DNA from: Luteipulveratus mongoliensis
GTDB lineage: Bacteria; Actinomycetota; Actinomycetes; Actinomycetales; Dermatophilaceae
Length of the DNA stretch: 64,000 bases
Reading direction: 5' to 3'
NCBI RefSeq assembly: GCF_001190945.1
Contig: NZ_CP011112.1
Location: forward strand, 620,001-684,000
Below the pieces are notes generated by a model. The model saw nothing but the letters and a program-made list of their open reading frames with translations. It had not been told where the DNA came from and ran no database searches. The position numbers and the translations under genes were made by a program. Of the stretch, positions 34,502 through 41,527 are shown piece after piece (position 1 is the stretch's first letter; each line of letters starts with the position of its first letter).

Positions 34502-35173
34502 GGTCCGGTCGAGGAGCTTCCACGTTCCCTCCGAGACGACATCGACCTTGCCGTCGACGACGGTGAAGGCCGTCTGGTCATCGATCGCATACGCCGGCCC
34601 CGACAAGGTGGCTGCCCACTTCACGGCGTTGGCCATGGTGTTGTCCGGCAACATCTCGTGGTCCAGGTGCGGGTAGATCGAGAAGTCCACGATCCCCAGC
34701 GCGCGGTCGTCGCGGCCGCTGGGCGGCTGCCACCGAACGAAGTCGTCCCCGATCCGCGGAGTCATGACCATGCTCCCGGCGCTCATCCCTACCCAGACCG
34801 TGTCGGTCAGGGATGGCATCAGCTCCATGAAGCCGGACTCGCGCATCCAGTGCGCGAGATAGACAGCGTCGCCGCCGTCCACGAGCAGGACGTCCGCGTC
34901 TTCGACCCACGGGACCCAGCGTTCCCTGTCCATGCTCGGCAGTGCCGTCAGCTCCAGCACACCCACCGACTTCCAGCCGAGGTCGGTCAGGTGTGCTGGG
35001 GACTGGCCGGAGACGAAACGCCAGGCCAGGTTCGGCGTACAGCTGGGGTGGCCGTACGACGCTGTCGGGATGCAGAGGGCGGTGGACTCGGCGATCGGCT
35101 TGCCCAGCAGCTCGACCAGCGCATCGTGGATGCTCGGGTTCGAGACGCCTCCGGACGTGAGCAGAAGTTTCAT
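34469..35173 (-). CDS. Peptidase E-like (S51 family), downstream copy
   Basis: This 234-residue class I glutamine-amidotransferase-like hydrolase has the nucleophile Ser in GMSAGSMVM and the preceding LLVDGGDAVYLAHWM loop. Family S51 enzymes cleave Asp-X dipeptides. The ATG overlaps the stop of the upstream paralogue (ATGA), so the two are translated together. It is slightly longer than the paralogue at the C-terminus (DRTSRVEASVAEG), where it runs into the convergent MFS gene. Confidence 0.87.
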   Translation of the reverse strand: MKLLLTSGGVSNPSIHDALVELLGKPIAESTALCIPTASYGHPSCTPNLAWRFVSGQSPAHLTDLGWKSVGVLELTALPSMDRERWVPWVEDADVLLVDGGDAVYLAHWMRESGFMELMPSLTDTVWVGMSAGSMVMTPRIGDDFVRWQPPSGRDDRALGIVDFSIYPHLDHEMLPDNTMANAVKWAATLSGPAYAIDDQTAFTVVDGKVDVVSEGTWKLLDRTSRVEASVAEG

Positions 35174-35835
35174 GAGAAGAGCCTCCAGGTTCCCTCTGAC
35201 ACGACGTCGACGGCACCGTCGACGACTCTGATGGCGGTCTGGTCATCGACCGCGTAGCCCGGCACCGGCAGGTGCGCCGCCCACTTCACTGCGTCGGCCA
35301 TGGTGTTCTCCGATGACGTGTCGTCCAGGTGCGGGAAGATCGCGAAGTCGACCAGTCCGAGCGCTTCGTCGCCACCGGTGGGCGGCCTCCACTGGATGAA
35401 CTCGTCCCCGATGCTCGGGGCCATGACCATGCTCCCGGCGCTCAGCCCGACCCAGACGGTGTCGTTCAGGGACGGCAAGAGATCCGCCAGCCCGGACTGC
35501 CGCATCCAGTACGCGAGGTAGAGGGTGTCGCCGCCGGAGACGAGCAGGGCATCGGTCTCCTGGACCGCGGCGACCCAGCGGTCCTTGTCGATGCTGGGCA
35601 GGGCGGTGAGCTCGAGGACGCCGACGGACTTCCAGCCGAGGCTGGTCATGCGCAGAGGTGAGTTCCCGCTGATGAAGCGCCAGGCTCCCGGACCGGGACC
35701 GATGTCGGGGTGGCCGTACTGCGCGGTCGGGATGCAGAGGGCGGTGGAATCGGCGATCGGCTTGCCCAGCAGGTCGACCAGCGCGGCCTCGATGCTCGGG
35801 TTCTGGACGCCCGCCGACGTGAGAAGAAGCTTCAT
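35170..35835 (-). CDS. Peptidase E-like (S51 family), upstream copy
   Basis: This 221-residue paralogue of the next gene shares most of its sequence (MKLLLTSAGVQNPSIEAALV, GLSAGSMVM). The two copies form a tandem duplication with an ATGA junction. The start at 35835 has GGAG close upstream and is chosen over an in-frame start at 35862 because it matches the start of the paralogue. Differences are concentrated in surface loops (HPDIGPGPGAWRF versus HPSCTPNLAWRF), suggesting divergence in substrate. Confidence 0.87.
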   Translation of the reverse strand: MKLLLTSAGVQNPSIEAALVDLLGKPIADSTALCIPTAQYGHPDIGPGPGAWRFISGNSPLRMTSLGWKSVGVLELTALPSIDKDRWVAAVQETDALLVSGGDTLYLAYWMRQSGLADLLPSLNDTVWVGLSAGSMVMAPSIGDEFIQWRPPTGGDEALGLVDFAIFPHLDDTSSENTMADAVKWAAHLPVPGYAVDDQTAIRVVDGAVDVVSEGTWRLFS

Positions 35836-35849
35836 GAGGCTCCAAGTGA

Positions 35850-35862
35850 TTGCAAAATGCAA
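35850..35862. promoter_or_regulatory. Palindrome upstream of the peptidase E pair
   Basis: TTGCA-AAA-TGCAA is embedded in an unusually AT-rich stretch and flanked by two CAAGTG copies (35843 and 35860). It ends 15 bases from the ATG at 35835, a position suited to an operator. Confidence 0.45.
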
Positions 35863-35926
35863 GTGGTTGAGGCTATGTTAGCAGGACCGGTTGCGAAGGA
35901 GGACCAGTTTCGGTGGAGAGCCCTGG

Positions 35927-36352
35927 TCAGCCGTCGACCTGGCCGCGACCCTTCTTGATCTCGCCGCGTCGTTTCTTGGCTGCGATGCGCCGTTCGCGTG
36001 AGCCTCGAGTCGGCTTGGTGGGTCGTCGTTTCGGCGGCGGGGGAGCGGCGGCCTCGCGAATGATCTGAGCCAGCCGCTCGCGCGCGGCTCGTCGGTTGGC
36101 CAGCTGGCCGCGGTACTCGCTCGCTGCGATCGTCAGCTCGCCGTCGACCAGCCGGCTCGCGAGTCGCTTCAGGATTCGGTCGCGCAGCTCGGGCGGCAGC
36201 GAGGGAGACCCGGCGATGTCGTACGTCAGCTCAACGCGCGAGTCGGCCGTGTTGACGCCTTGGCCGCCAGGGCCCGAGCTGCGAGAGAAGCGTTCGCTCA
36301 GCTCACCGGCTGGGATGACCAGCCGGTCGTTGACGACGACGTCCTCGGCCAC
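35927..36352 (-). CDS. arfB: Ribosome-rescue peptidyl-tRNA hydrolase ArfB
   Basis: This 141-residue ArfB (YaeJ/ICT1) protein hydrolyses peptidyl-tRNA on ribosomes stalled without a stop codon. The RF-1-like GGQ motif is present in SSGPGGQGVNTADSRVEL, and the C-terminal tail is basic (KRRPTKPTRGSRERRIAAKK), as needed to sit in the empty mRNA channel. The GTG start at 36352 matches the usual N-terminus (DVVVNDRLVIPAGELSE); an ATG at 36391 is possible but would add 13 unusual residues. Confidence 0.92.
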   Translation of the reverse strand: MAEDVVVNDRLVIPAGELSERFSRSSGPGGQGVNTADSRVELTYDIAGSPSLPPELRDRILKRLASRLVDGELTIAASEYRGQLANRRAARERLAQIIREAAAPPPPKRRPTKPTRGSRERRIAAKKRRGEIKKGRGQVDG

Positions 36353-36446
36353 CCGAGAAGTATGGCGGTCACCCTCGCGCACTTCTTGCATCCGCCCGCA
36401 GGTCTACCAGCGCCTGCATGCCAGAAATGCGCGCCTGTCAAACGGC

Positions 36447-37880
36447 TCAGACCTTCTCGCCGACGCGCTGCATGAGCCGGTCACCGTGAGCGCGGCCTGA
36501 GCCAACGGCATCCCGCCCTGGCAAGGCGAACGAGAGCAGGACCGCGACGCCGGTGAATCCGAGGGTCCACCAGAAGGCGTGGTCGAACGCGTCCGCACGC
36601 GAGGTCGTACCGGAGGTCGACGTGGCCAGGATGACGGCGAGCAGCGCGACGCCGACCGAGCCGCCGACCTGCTGGGCGACGCGGGTCACGATGCTGGCGT
36701 GCGGTACCTGCTCGTGCTCGAGCCCGACGAACGCGACGGTCATGAGCGGGATCATGGCCATGCCCAGCCCGAGGCCGCGGACGAAGAGGGCCGCCATCAG
36801 GGTCCAGATCGCCGTGCGACTGTCGGCGAAGGCGAACGGCACAGTCCCGACCCCGACCAGCACGAATCCGAGGATCGACACCCCGCGCGCACTGATGCGC
36901 TCCATCAGACGGACGGCAACCGTACGGCTCAGCAGCGATCCGACGCCTTGCGGGATCAGCAGCAGGCCGGCGCCGAGCGCGTCCTCGCCGCGCAGCTCCT
37001 GCCAGTAGAGCGGCAGCAGCAGCATCGCGCCGTAGAGCGAGGCGCCGGACAGGAAGAGCAGCACGGTCGCCGACCACGTCGGCCGGGATCGCAGGACATC
37101 GAGGTCGACCAGTGCCGCGCCCTTGCGGCGCAGCGCCCAGGCCACGAACCCGCCGAGGAGCAAGGCCCCGGCAACGAGCGGGACGACGACGTCTACCTGC
37201 GCAAAACCGTTCTCACCGCTCACGTTCGAGAGTCCCCACAGCAGCGCGACGAGAGCGGGCGAGAGCAGAACGAGGCCGGTGACATCAAGCCGTACGCGTC
37301 CGCTTGGCTTGTCGTTCGGAATCATCCGCCAGGCGAGGAGCAGGCCCAGTACGCAGAGCGGGACGTTGACGAGGAAGAGCCAGCGCCAGCTGGCGGCGCC
37401 GAGGATCAGGCCGCCGATGACCGGTCCGATGATCGGGCACACCGCGGCCGGCATCGCGACGACGGACATCAGTCGCGCCCGGTCGGGGCCGCGCGTGGCC
37501 TGCATGATCATGGTGGTCATCAGCGGGATCATCGCGCCGCCTCCGACGCCTTGTACGACGCGGAAGGCGATGAGGCTGGAGACATCCCACGCCGCCGAGC
37601 AGAGCACCGAGCCCAGGAAGAAGAGGGCCAACGAGCCCATCCAGAGCCGCTTGGCGCCGACCCGGCTCTGCAGCCAACCGACCATGGGGATCACCGTGCC
37701 GAGGGCGAGCAGATAGCCGGTGCTCACCCACTGGATCGTGCTCACGTCGGTGTCGAGATCGGTCGAAAGCTCGTGCAGCGCAACGCTCACGATCGTGGAG
37801 TCCAGGATCACGGTGACTCCACCGACGAGCACCGTGGCGGCGATGCGGACGGCGTTCCGGTCGAGTGGTGGAGCAGACAT
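36447..37880 (-). CDS. DHA2-family MFS drug exporter
   Basis: This 477-residue EmrB/QacA-like exporter of about 14 TM has motif A region MVGWLQSRVGAKRLWMGSLA and motif C region AMPAAVCPIIGPVIGGLILG, with the acidic residue in TM1 (VTVILDSTIVSVAL) typical of DHA2. It diverges from a TetR regulator, its likely repressor. A TTAAAG/TAAAGT box 5-6 bases before the ATG overlaps the palindrome ACTTTAAAGT. Confidence 0.92.
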   Translation of the reverse strand: MSAPPLDRNAVRIAATVLVGGVTVILDSTIVSVALHELSTDLDTDVSTIQWVSTGYLLALGTVIPMVGWLQSRVGAKRLWMGSLALFFLGSVLCSAAWDVSSLIAFRVVQGVGGGAMIPLMTTMIMQATRGPDRARLMSVVAMPAAVCPIIGPVIGGLILGAASWRWLFLVNVPLCVLGLLLAWRMIPNDKPSGRVRLDVTGLVLLSPALVALLWGLSNVSGENGFAQVDVVVPLVAGALLLGGFVAWALRRKGAALVDLDVLRSRPTWSATVLLFLSGASLYGAMLLLPLYWQELRGEDALGAGLLLIPQGVGSLLSRTVAVRLMERISARGVSILGFVLVGVGTVPFAFADSRTAIWTLMAALFVRGLGLGMAMIPLMTVAFVGLEHEQVPHASIVTRVAQQVGGSVGVALLAVILATSTSGTTSRADAFDHAFWWTLGFTGVAVLLSFALPGRDAVGSGRAHGDRLMQRVGEKV

Positions 37881-37885
37881 GGCCA

Positions 37886-37936
37886 ACTTTAAAGTACGGA
37901 TATGTATCTAATATTCGGCACGCTACGCCGCGGCGT
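37886..37936. promoter_or_regulatory. Two palindromes between MFS exporter and tetR
   Basis: ACTTTAAAGT (37886-37895) overlaps the exporter start region, and ACGCCGCGGCGT (37925-37936) abuts the TAAGAT -10 box of tetR (37937-37942). Either or both may be the TetR operator. The second is the more GC-rich and more typical in position for autorepression. Confidence 0.5.
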
Positions 37937-37948
37937 TAAGATACGCAA

Positions 37949-38629
37949 GTGGATCTTGAACGCGACCAGCAGAGAGCTCGACGCAAGGCGGTCAGCGCCC
38001 AGGAGCGGGAGCGGCGCCGCGACGCGAATGCCCAACCGAAGGGCCGCGCGCGGACCGCTGCAACCCGTCGACGCGGTGCCGAGCTCGAGGACGCGATCCT
38101 CGAGGCGGGCTGGGACGTGCTTGTCGAGGACGGCTATCCCGGCTTCACCTATGAGGCCGTTGCCGCCCGCGCAGGCACGAGCAGGCCTGTGCTCTATCGG
38201 CGTTGGCCGCAGCGTGAGGACCTGCTGGTGGCCACCGTCAAGGCATCGTGGCGGCCGATCCCGCGGCCCAACACCGGCAACCTCCGGGAAGACGCCATCA
38301 CGTATCTGATCGCGGCGGCGGCTGCCCGCGCGAGCATGATCACCGTGCTCAGCGTGCAGCTGATGGAGTACTTCCGTGCCACGGGCACCAGCCTGAGCGA
38401 GTTGCGCGAAACTCTCCGACCGCCCGACCAGCTCACGCCTTTCGAGGAGATCGTCGCCCGTGCGGTCGAGCGTGGCGAGCTGCCTCGTCAGGAGCGCTCG
38501 ACGCGCGTGGTGAATCTGCCGTTCGACCTGCTCCGCCACGACCTGCTCATGACACTGCGTCCGACGTCGGAGGAGTCGATCGCCGAGATCGTCGATGACA
38601 TCTGGCTGCCGCTCCTCGGCGTGCAGTGA
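37949..38629 (+). CDS. TetR family regulator
   Basis: This 226-residue regulator has its helix-turn-helix after an unusually basic 40-residue N-terminal extension (RARRKAVSAQERERRRDANA); the TetR core is ILEAGWDVLVEDGYPGFTYE then VAARAGTSRPVLYRRWPQRE. The C-terminal half fits the TetR_C_11/16-like ligand pocket. The GTG start has TAAGAT 6 bases upstream (leaderless). It diverges from the DHA2 exporter at 36447 and is its likely local repressor. Confidence 0.9.
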   Translation: MDLERDQQRARRKAVSAQERERRRDANAQPKGRARTAATRRRGAELEDAILEAGWDVLVEDGYPGFTYEAVAARAGTSRPVLYRRWPQREDLLVATVKASWRPIPRPNTGNLREDAITYLIAAAAARASMITVLSVQLMEYFRATGTSLSELRETLRPPDQLTPFEEIVARAVERGELPRQERSTRVVNLPFDLLRHDLLMTLRPTSEESIAEIVDDIWLPLLGVQ

Positions 38630-38641
38630 CCTGCCACGCGG

Positions 38642-39895
38642 TCAGGCGCGCCACACGGGAGACGCGCGCTGCTCGTACGCCTGGCGGGCGATGCGGATCA
38701 GGTTGGATCGACCGACCGAGCCCTTGAAGTCGGACGCCACGTCGGTCACCTGGACCTCGTCGGCGCTCACCTCCGCCTCACCGATGACCGCCATGACGCG
38801 GTCCCGGCAACCGCGGCTGGCTCGGATCCTGGCGCCGAGTGATCCGTCGTGGTCGACGCGGACGCGCAGTCCGGCCGCCCTCAGATCGTCCGCGAGGGCT
38901 CGCGCGGCGTCATCCTGAGCCGGGCCGACCGGCATGACGCACACCTGAATCGGGGCCAGCCACAACGGCATTCGCCCTTGGTACCGCTCCAGCAGCGACG
39001 CCACGACTCGCTCCATCGACCCGACGGTCCCGCGGTGGATCATCACGACGCGCTGCCGCGACCCGTCGGCAGCGGCGTACGACAGGTTGAAACGCTCCGG
39101 CTGGTTGAAGTCCAGCTGGACGGTCGAGATGGTCTCCTCATGGCCGCGCCCGTCGCGCACCTGCAGGTCGAGCTTCGGCCCGTAGAAGGCCGCTTCTCCT
39201 TCTGCTTCAACGCAATTCGGTACGCCGACCGCGGCCACCGCGTCCCGCAGCGCCTCCTCTGCAGCGTCCCACTGCTCGGCACTGCCGAGGTACGCCGGGC
39301 TGTCGTCGCGTCGCGACAGCCGGACGTAGTCGACCGGCAGGCCGAGCACCTCCTGGGCGTGCAGGGCCGAGCGAAGGGCGCGGGCCGCTTCCTCGGCCAC
39401 CTGGTCCGGTCGGCAGAAGACGTGGGTGTCGTCGAGGCTGATCTGGCGAACGCGGCTCAGCCCGGACACCACGCCCGATCGCTCGGCCCGGAACATCGGC
39501 GCCATCTCGTGCAGCCGCACCGGGAGGTCGCGGTAGGAGTGCTGCGCGGCCGCGTAGGTCAGGGCGTGGTGCGGGCAGTTCGCCGGCCGCAACACCAGCT
39601 CGTCGTCGCCCGCGCCCAGCGGCATCGCCGGGAACATGTCGTCGGCGAACTTCGCCCAGTGGCCAGATCGCTCGAACAGCTCACGTTTGCCGAGGACGGG
39701 GGAGTAGACGCCCTGGCATCCGTCCGCGCGGGCGATCTCACGGGCGAACCGCTCGAGCTCCTCGCGGATGACGGCGCCGGCAGGCAGCCACAGAGGCAGG
39801 CCGGACCCGATCAGAGGGTCGGTCGCAAAGATGGCCATCGCTTGGTTGAGCTCGCGATGATCGAGCGAGATTGCTTGTGCTGCTTGGTGATTCAT
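38642..39895 (-). CDS. thrS: Short threonyl-tRNA synthetase lacking TGS and editing domains
   Basis: This 417-residue class II synthetase charges tRNA-Thr. Motif 1 (VIREELERFAREIARADG), motif 2 (FRAERSGVVSGLSRVRQI, with zinc-site histidines and the Cys of RPANCPHH) and motif 3 (IHRGTVGSMERVVASLLERY) are intact, followed by the anticodon-binding domain (about 315-410). Normal bacterial ThrRS is about 640-690 residues; the N-terminal TGS and Ser-tRNA editing domains are missing here from the true start, which has GAGGAG 5 bases upstream. It is therefore probably a second, specialised copy. An attenuator leader precedes it. Confidence 0.92.
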   Translation of the reverse strand: MNHQAAQAISLDHRELNQAMAIFATDPLIGSGLPLWLPAGAVIREELERFAREIARADGCQGVYSPVLGKRELFERSGHWAKFADDMFPAMPLGAGDDELVLRPANCPHHALTYAAAQHSYRDLPVRLHEMAPMFRAERSGVVSGLSRVRQISLDDTHVFCRPDQVAEEAARALRSALHAQEVLGLPVDYVRLSRRDDSPAYLGSAEQWDAAEEALRDAVAAVGVPNCVEAEGEAAFYGPKLDLQVRDGRGHEETISTVQLDFNQPERFNLSYAAADGSRQRVVMIHRGTVGSMERVVASLLERYQGRMPLWLAPIQVCVMPVGPAQDDAARALADDLRAAGLRVRVDHDGSLGARIRASRGCRDRVMAVIGEAEVSADEVQVTDVASDFKGSVGRSNLIRIARQAYEQRASPVWRA

Positions 39896-39942
39896 CGTTG
39901 CTCCTCGGATGGTCGTGCTCCGAAGCCGGCGCCAGGGATCAG

Positions 39943-39969
39943 AAAAGCCCCGGAGCCATGCTCCGGGGC
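39943..39969 (-). terminator. Attenuator terminator in the thrS leader
   Basis: On the minus strand, GCCCCGGAGC-ATG-GCTCCGGGGC forms a 10-bp stem with a 3-base loop, followed directly by TTTT (39946-39943). It lies 48 bases before the thrS ATG and after the leader peptide, so it ends transcription early unless an alternative structure forms. Confidence 0.85.
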
Positions 39970-39994
39970 GAGTGCGTGCGGTGAGTGCAGCAGG

Positions 39995-40042
39995 TCAGCG
40001 CCGGAGAGGATCCGGCGTGGTCGTCATCTGGTGGCGCTGCAT
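39995..40042 (-). CDS. Threonine leader peptide MQRHQMTTTPDPLRR
   Basis: This 15-residue leader ORF contains three consecutive Thr codons (ACG ACC ACG, 40024-40016) just before a hairpin and the attenuator terminator. TATCGT (40054-40049) is 6 bases before the ATG, so the peptide would be read from a leaderless mRNA; a start at the inner ATG (40027) would give MTTTPDPLRR. Ribosomes stalled on Thr codons would cover hairpin strand 1 and allow antitermination. Confidence 0.8.
   Translation of the reverse strand: MQRHQMTTTPDPLRR
39999..40017 (-). promoter_or_regulatory. Leader hairpin 1:2 of the thrS attenuator
   Basis: CGCCGGA (40017-40011) pairs with TCCGGCG (40005-39999) over 7 bases. Strand 2 can instead pair through CTCCGG (40006-40001) with CCGGAG (39966-39961) in the 5' arm of the terminator. 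This is the strand exchange needed for attenuation. Confidence 0.78.
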
Positions 40043-40110
40043 GTGACCACGATAGACCGAGGTCGGCTCCGTCGCACTCCTGATGTTCAGCGCGCCCCGT
40101 CATGCAGGAC

Positions 40111-40126
40111 GCGACACCTGTGTCGC
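40111..40126 (-). terminator. Hairpin after the small membrane protein gene
   Basis: GCGACAC-CT-GTGTCGC starts one base after the stop of the minus-strand gene at 40128 and ends 57 bases upstream of the thrS promoter. There is no T-run. Confidence 0.4.
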
Positions 40127-40127
40127 G

Positions 40128-40370
40128 CTACGCATGACGCCGGCTTCGGCGGTACGCCCACTCGACCGCGCGCCAGGCGGCCAGACACATCAGTCCACCG
40201 CCCGCCATGACGAGGACGTACACGACGCCAGGCGGATGTATGTCTCGCGTGTCGAGCCAGAGACCGAGCAGAACGAGCACGCCCCAGACACCCAGGAAGC
40301 CGCCCCAGGCGATGAGCTGCCACCGCACAGGTAGCTGCGTTCGCCGGCTGGCCCGGGCAACCTGCCTCAT
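40128..40370 (-). CDS. Small two-TM membrane protein
   Basis: This 80-residue protein has a basic N-terminus (MRQVARASRRTQLPVRW), two hydrophobic segments (LIAWGGFLGVWGVLVLLGLW and VVYVLVMAGGGLMCLAAW) and a basic tail (AYRRSRRHA), the pattern of a real two-pass membrane protein. I do not recognise a family. No clear ribosome site is seen before the ATG. It lies upstream of, and on the same strand as, the thrS leader. Confidence 0.55.
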   Translation of the reverse strand: MRQVARASRRTQLPVRWQLIAWGGFLGVWGVLVLLGLWLDTRDIHPPGVVYVLVMAGGGLMCLAAWRAVEWAYRRSRRHA

Positions 40371-40438
40371 GAACCGATCATGCCGGAGTCGGACCGGTGC
40401 GTCGGCCCATCGCCGAACTCAGCGCCCACTGTCGCGCC

Positions 40439-40459
40439 GCGCCCCACGTGGTGGGGCGC
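40439..40459. repeat. Hairpin with core GCCCCAYGTGGYGGGGC, copy 1
   Basis: GCGCCCCAC and GTGGGGCGC pair over 9 bases around GTG. Its core is nearly identical to that of the second hairpin 26 bases downstream, so the two are related by duplication or belong to one repeat family. Confidence 0.6.
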
Positions 40460-40484
40460 ACAGATCCGGAAGGGGGTCGTCGAG

Positions 40485-40523
40485 GACTGTGCACTGCCCC
40501 ATGTGGCGGGGCAGTGCACAGTC
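40485..40523. repeat. 16-bp perfect inverted repeat, copy 2 of the hairpin pair
   Basis: GACTGTGCACTGCCCC (40485-40500) pairs perfectly with GGGGCAGTGCACAGTC (40508-40523) around a 7-base loop. It may act as a terminator for the GntR gene upstream on the minus strand, or be a palindromic repeat element. Confidence 0.65.
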
Positions 40524-40621
40524 AGCGACCACATACCTGTCGCGCCTGGGCTGAGTCGGCACGGACGTCGGCTCGCCACCGGCGAAGACGCGGCCGCGTC
40601 ACGACGCGACGAGAAGCTCGA

Positions 40622-41374
40622 TCAGGAGGCGACGGACTTGATGTTGCGCACCAGCGCGGTGCGGGCATCCAGCGTGTTGTCGAGCGTGAAGCTGACCAGC
40701 TCGGGTCGGTAGCGGTCGTCCGACCACTCGACCGGCCGGCCACTGGAGTCGCGGGCGAGACGCCGCTGCCGCAGCAGCGGGGTGCCGACCGGGACTTCGA
40801 GGTACTCCGCATCGATCTCGTCGGCGGGCACCGCGTCGATGGTGTGCGACGCCGAGGCGAAGTCCGCGCCGTGCGCCTGCATATGTGCCCACAGCGATCC
40901 CGAGTCGCAGTCGAATTCGAAGAGCACCTTGGCGACCGGCTCGATGAACGTGCCGCGCTCCAGCATGGTCAGCTGGCCGTCGAGGAGCCGCTGGCGCAGC
41001 ACCTGCACCACGCGCTCGCCCGGCTCGATCTCCAGCGCGCTCGCGTCCTCGTCACTCGCGGGTCGCAGTGCCAGCTCGAGGGTGTGCTGCCCCGGCACCC
41101 GCCCCTCCGCGTGCGCCCACGCGGAGAACGACAGCAGTGTGTCGAAGGGCTGCCCGAGCGAGGACTGGCGAACGACGGGCGGCTTGCCCCGACCGCCCGC
41201 GATCAGCCCTTCGGACCGCAAGGTCGCGAGCGCCTGGCGGACCGGGCCGCGTGAGGTGTCCCACTGGGCGCAGAGCTGGGACTCCGACGGAATGGCCGCT
41301 CCGACCGACAGCTCGCCCTCGTGGATCTGGCGACGCAGATGGTCGGCGATCTGCTCATGCAGTGGGGGAGACAT
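40622..41374 (-). CDS. GntR/HutC-type regulator with UTRA domain
   Basis: This 250-residue regulator has an N-terminal GntR winged helix (QIADHLRRQIHEGELSVGAA, then CAQWDTSRGPVRQALATLRS) and a C-terminal UTRA ligand domain (about 90-245; RLARDSSGRPVEWSDDRYRP). Divergence from phosphonate uptake genes suggests that it senses a phosphonate or a derivative. TACAGT 6 bases before the ATG at 41374 overlaps the palindrome GTACATGTAC, supporting autoregulation and fixing the start. Confidence 0.88.
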   Translation of the reverse strand: MSPPLHEQIADHLRRQIHEGELSVGAAIPSESQLCAQWDTSRGPVRQALATLRSEGLIAGGRGKPPVVRQSSLGQPFDTLLSFSAWAHAEGRVPGQHTLELALRPASDEDASALEIEPGERVVQVLRQRLLDGQLTMLERGTFIEPVAKVLFEFDCDSGSLWAHMQAHGADFASASHTIDAVPADEIDAEYLEVPVGTPLLRQRRLARDSSGRPVEWSDDRYRPELVSFTLDNTLDARTALVRNIKSVAS

Positions 41375-41383
41375 AGCCTGACT

Positions 41384-41393
41384 GTACATGTAC
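41384..41393. promoter_or_regulatory. Palindrome over the gntR promoter
   Basis: GTACATGTAC overlaps the TACAGT -10 box (41386-41381, minus strand) of the GntR gene. It shares the CATG centre with the palindrome at the start of the divergent oxidase gene. Confidence 0.55.
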
Positions 41394-41511
41394 TGGATCG
41401 CGCACCAAGTGGCCTGTACAACGGCGATTTCCCAGCCGATGAACGCCAGGCAAACACCTTGTGGACACTGGCGGGAAGTGTTGACCGAGGCCCCGGCAGC
41501 GGCCGTACCTT

Positions 41512-41527
41512 ACTTGTCATGACAAGT
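41512..41527. promoter_or_regulatory. 16-bp perfect palindrome spanning the oxidase start codon
   Basis: ACTTGTCATGACAAGT centres on the ATG at 41519 and follows TACCTT (41506-41511) directly, with TTGACC (41481-41486) upstream. A GntR dimer here would block a leaderless transcript at its first bases. Confidence 0.65.

Larger units (their letters stand above)
40371..40621. other. Non-coding gap with twin long hairpins
   Basis: No gene is supported. Two related perfect inverted repeats occupy the centre (described separately). The gap follows the 3' end of the GntR gene and precedes the small membrane gene on the same strand. Confidence 0.6.

Noticed and set aside
39895-40054. T-box riboswitch upstream of thrS
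   Set aside because: No T-box sequence or specifier-loop architecture; the leader instead has a Thr-coding ORF and alternative hairpins.
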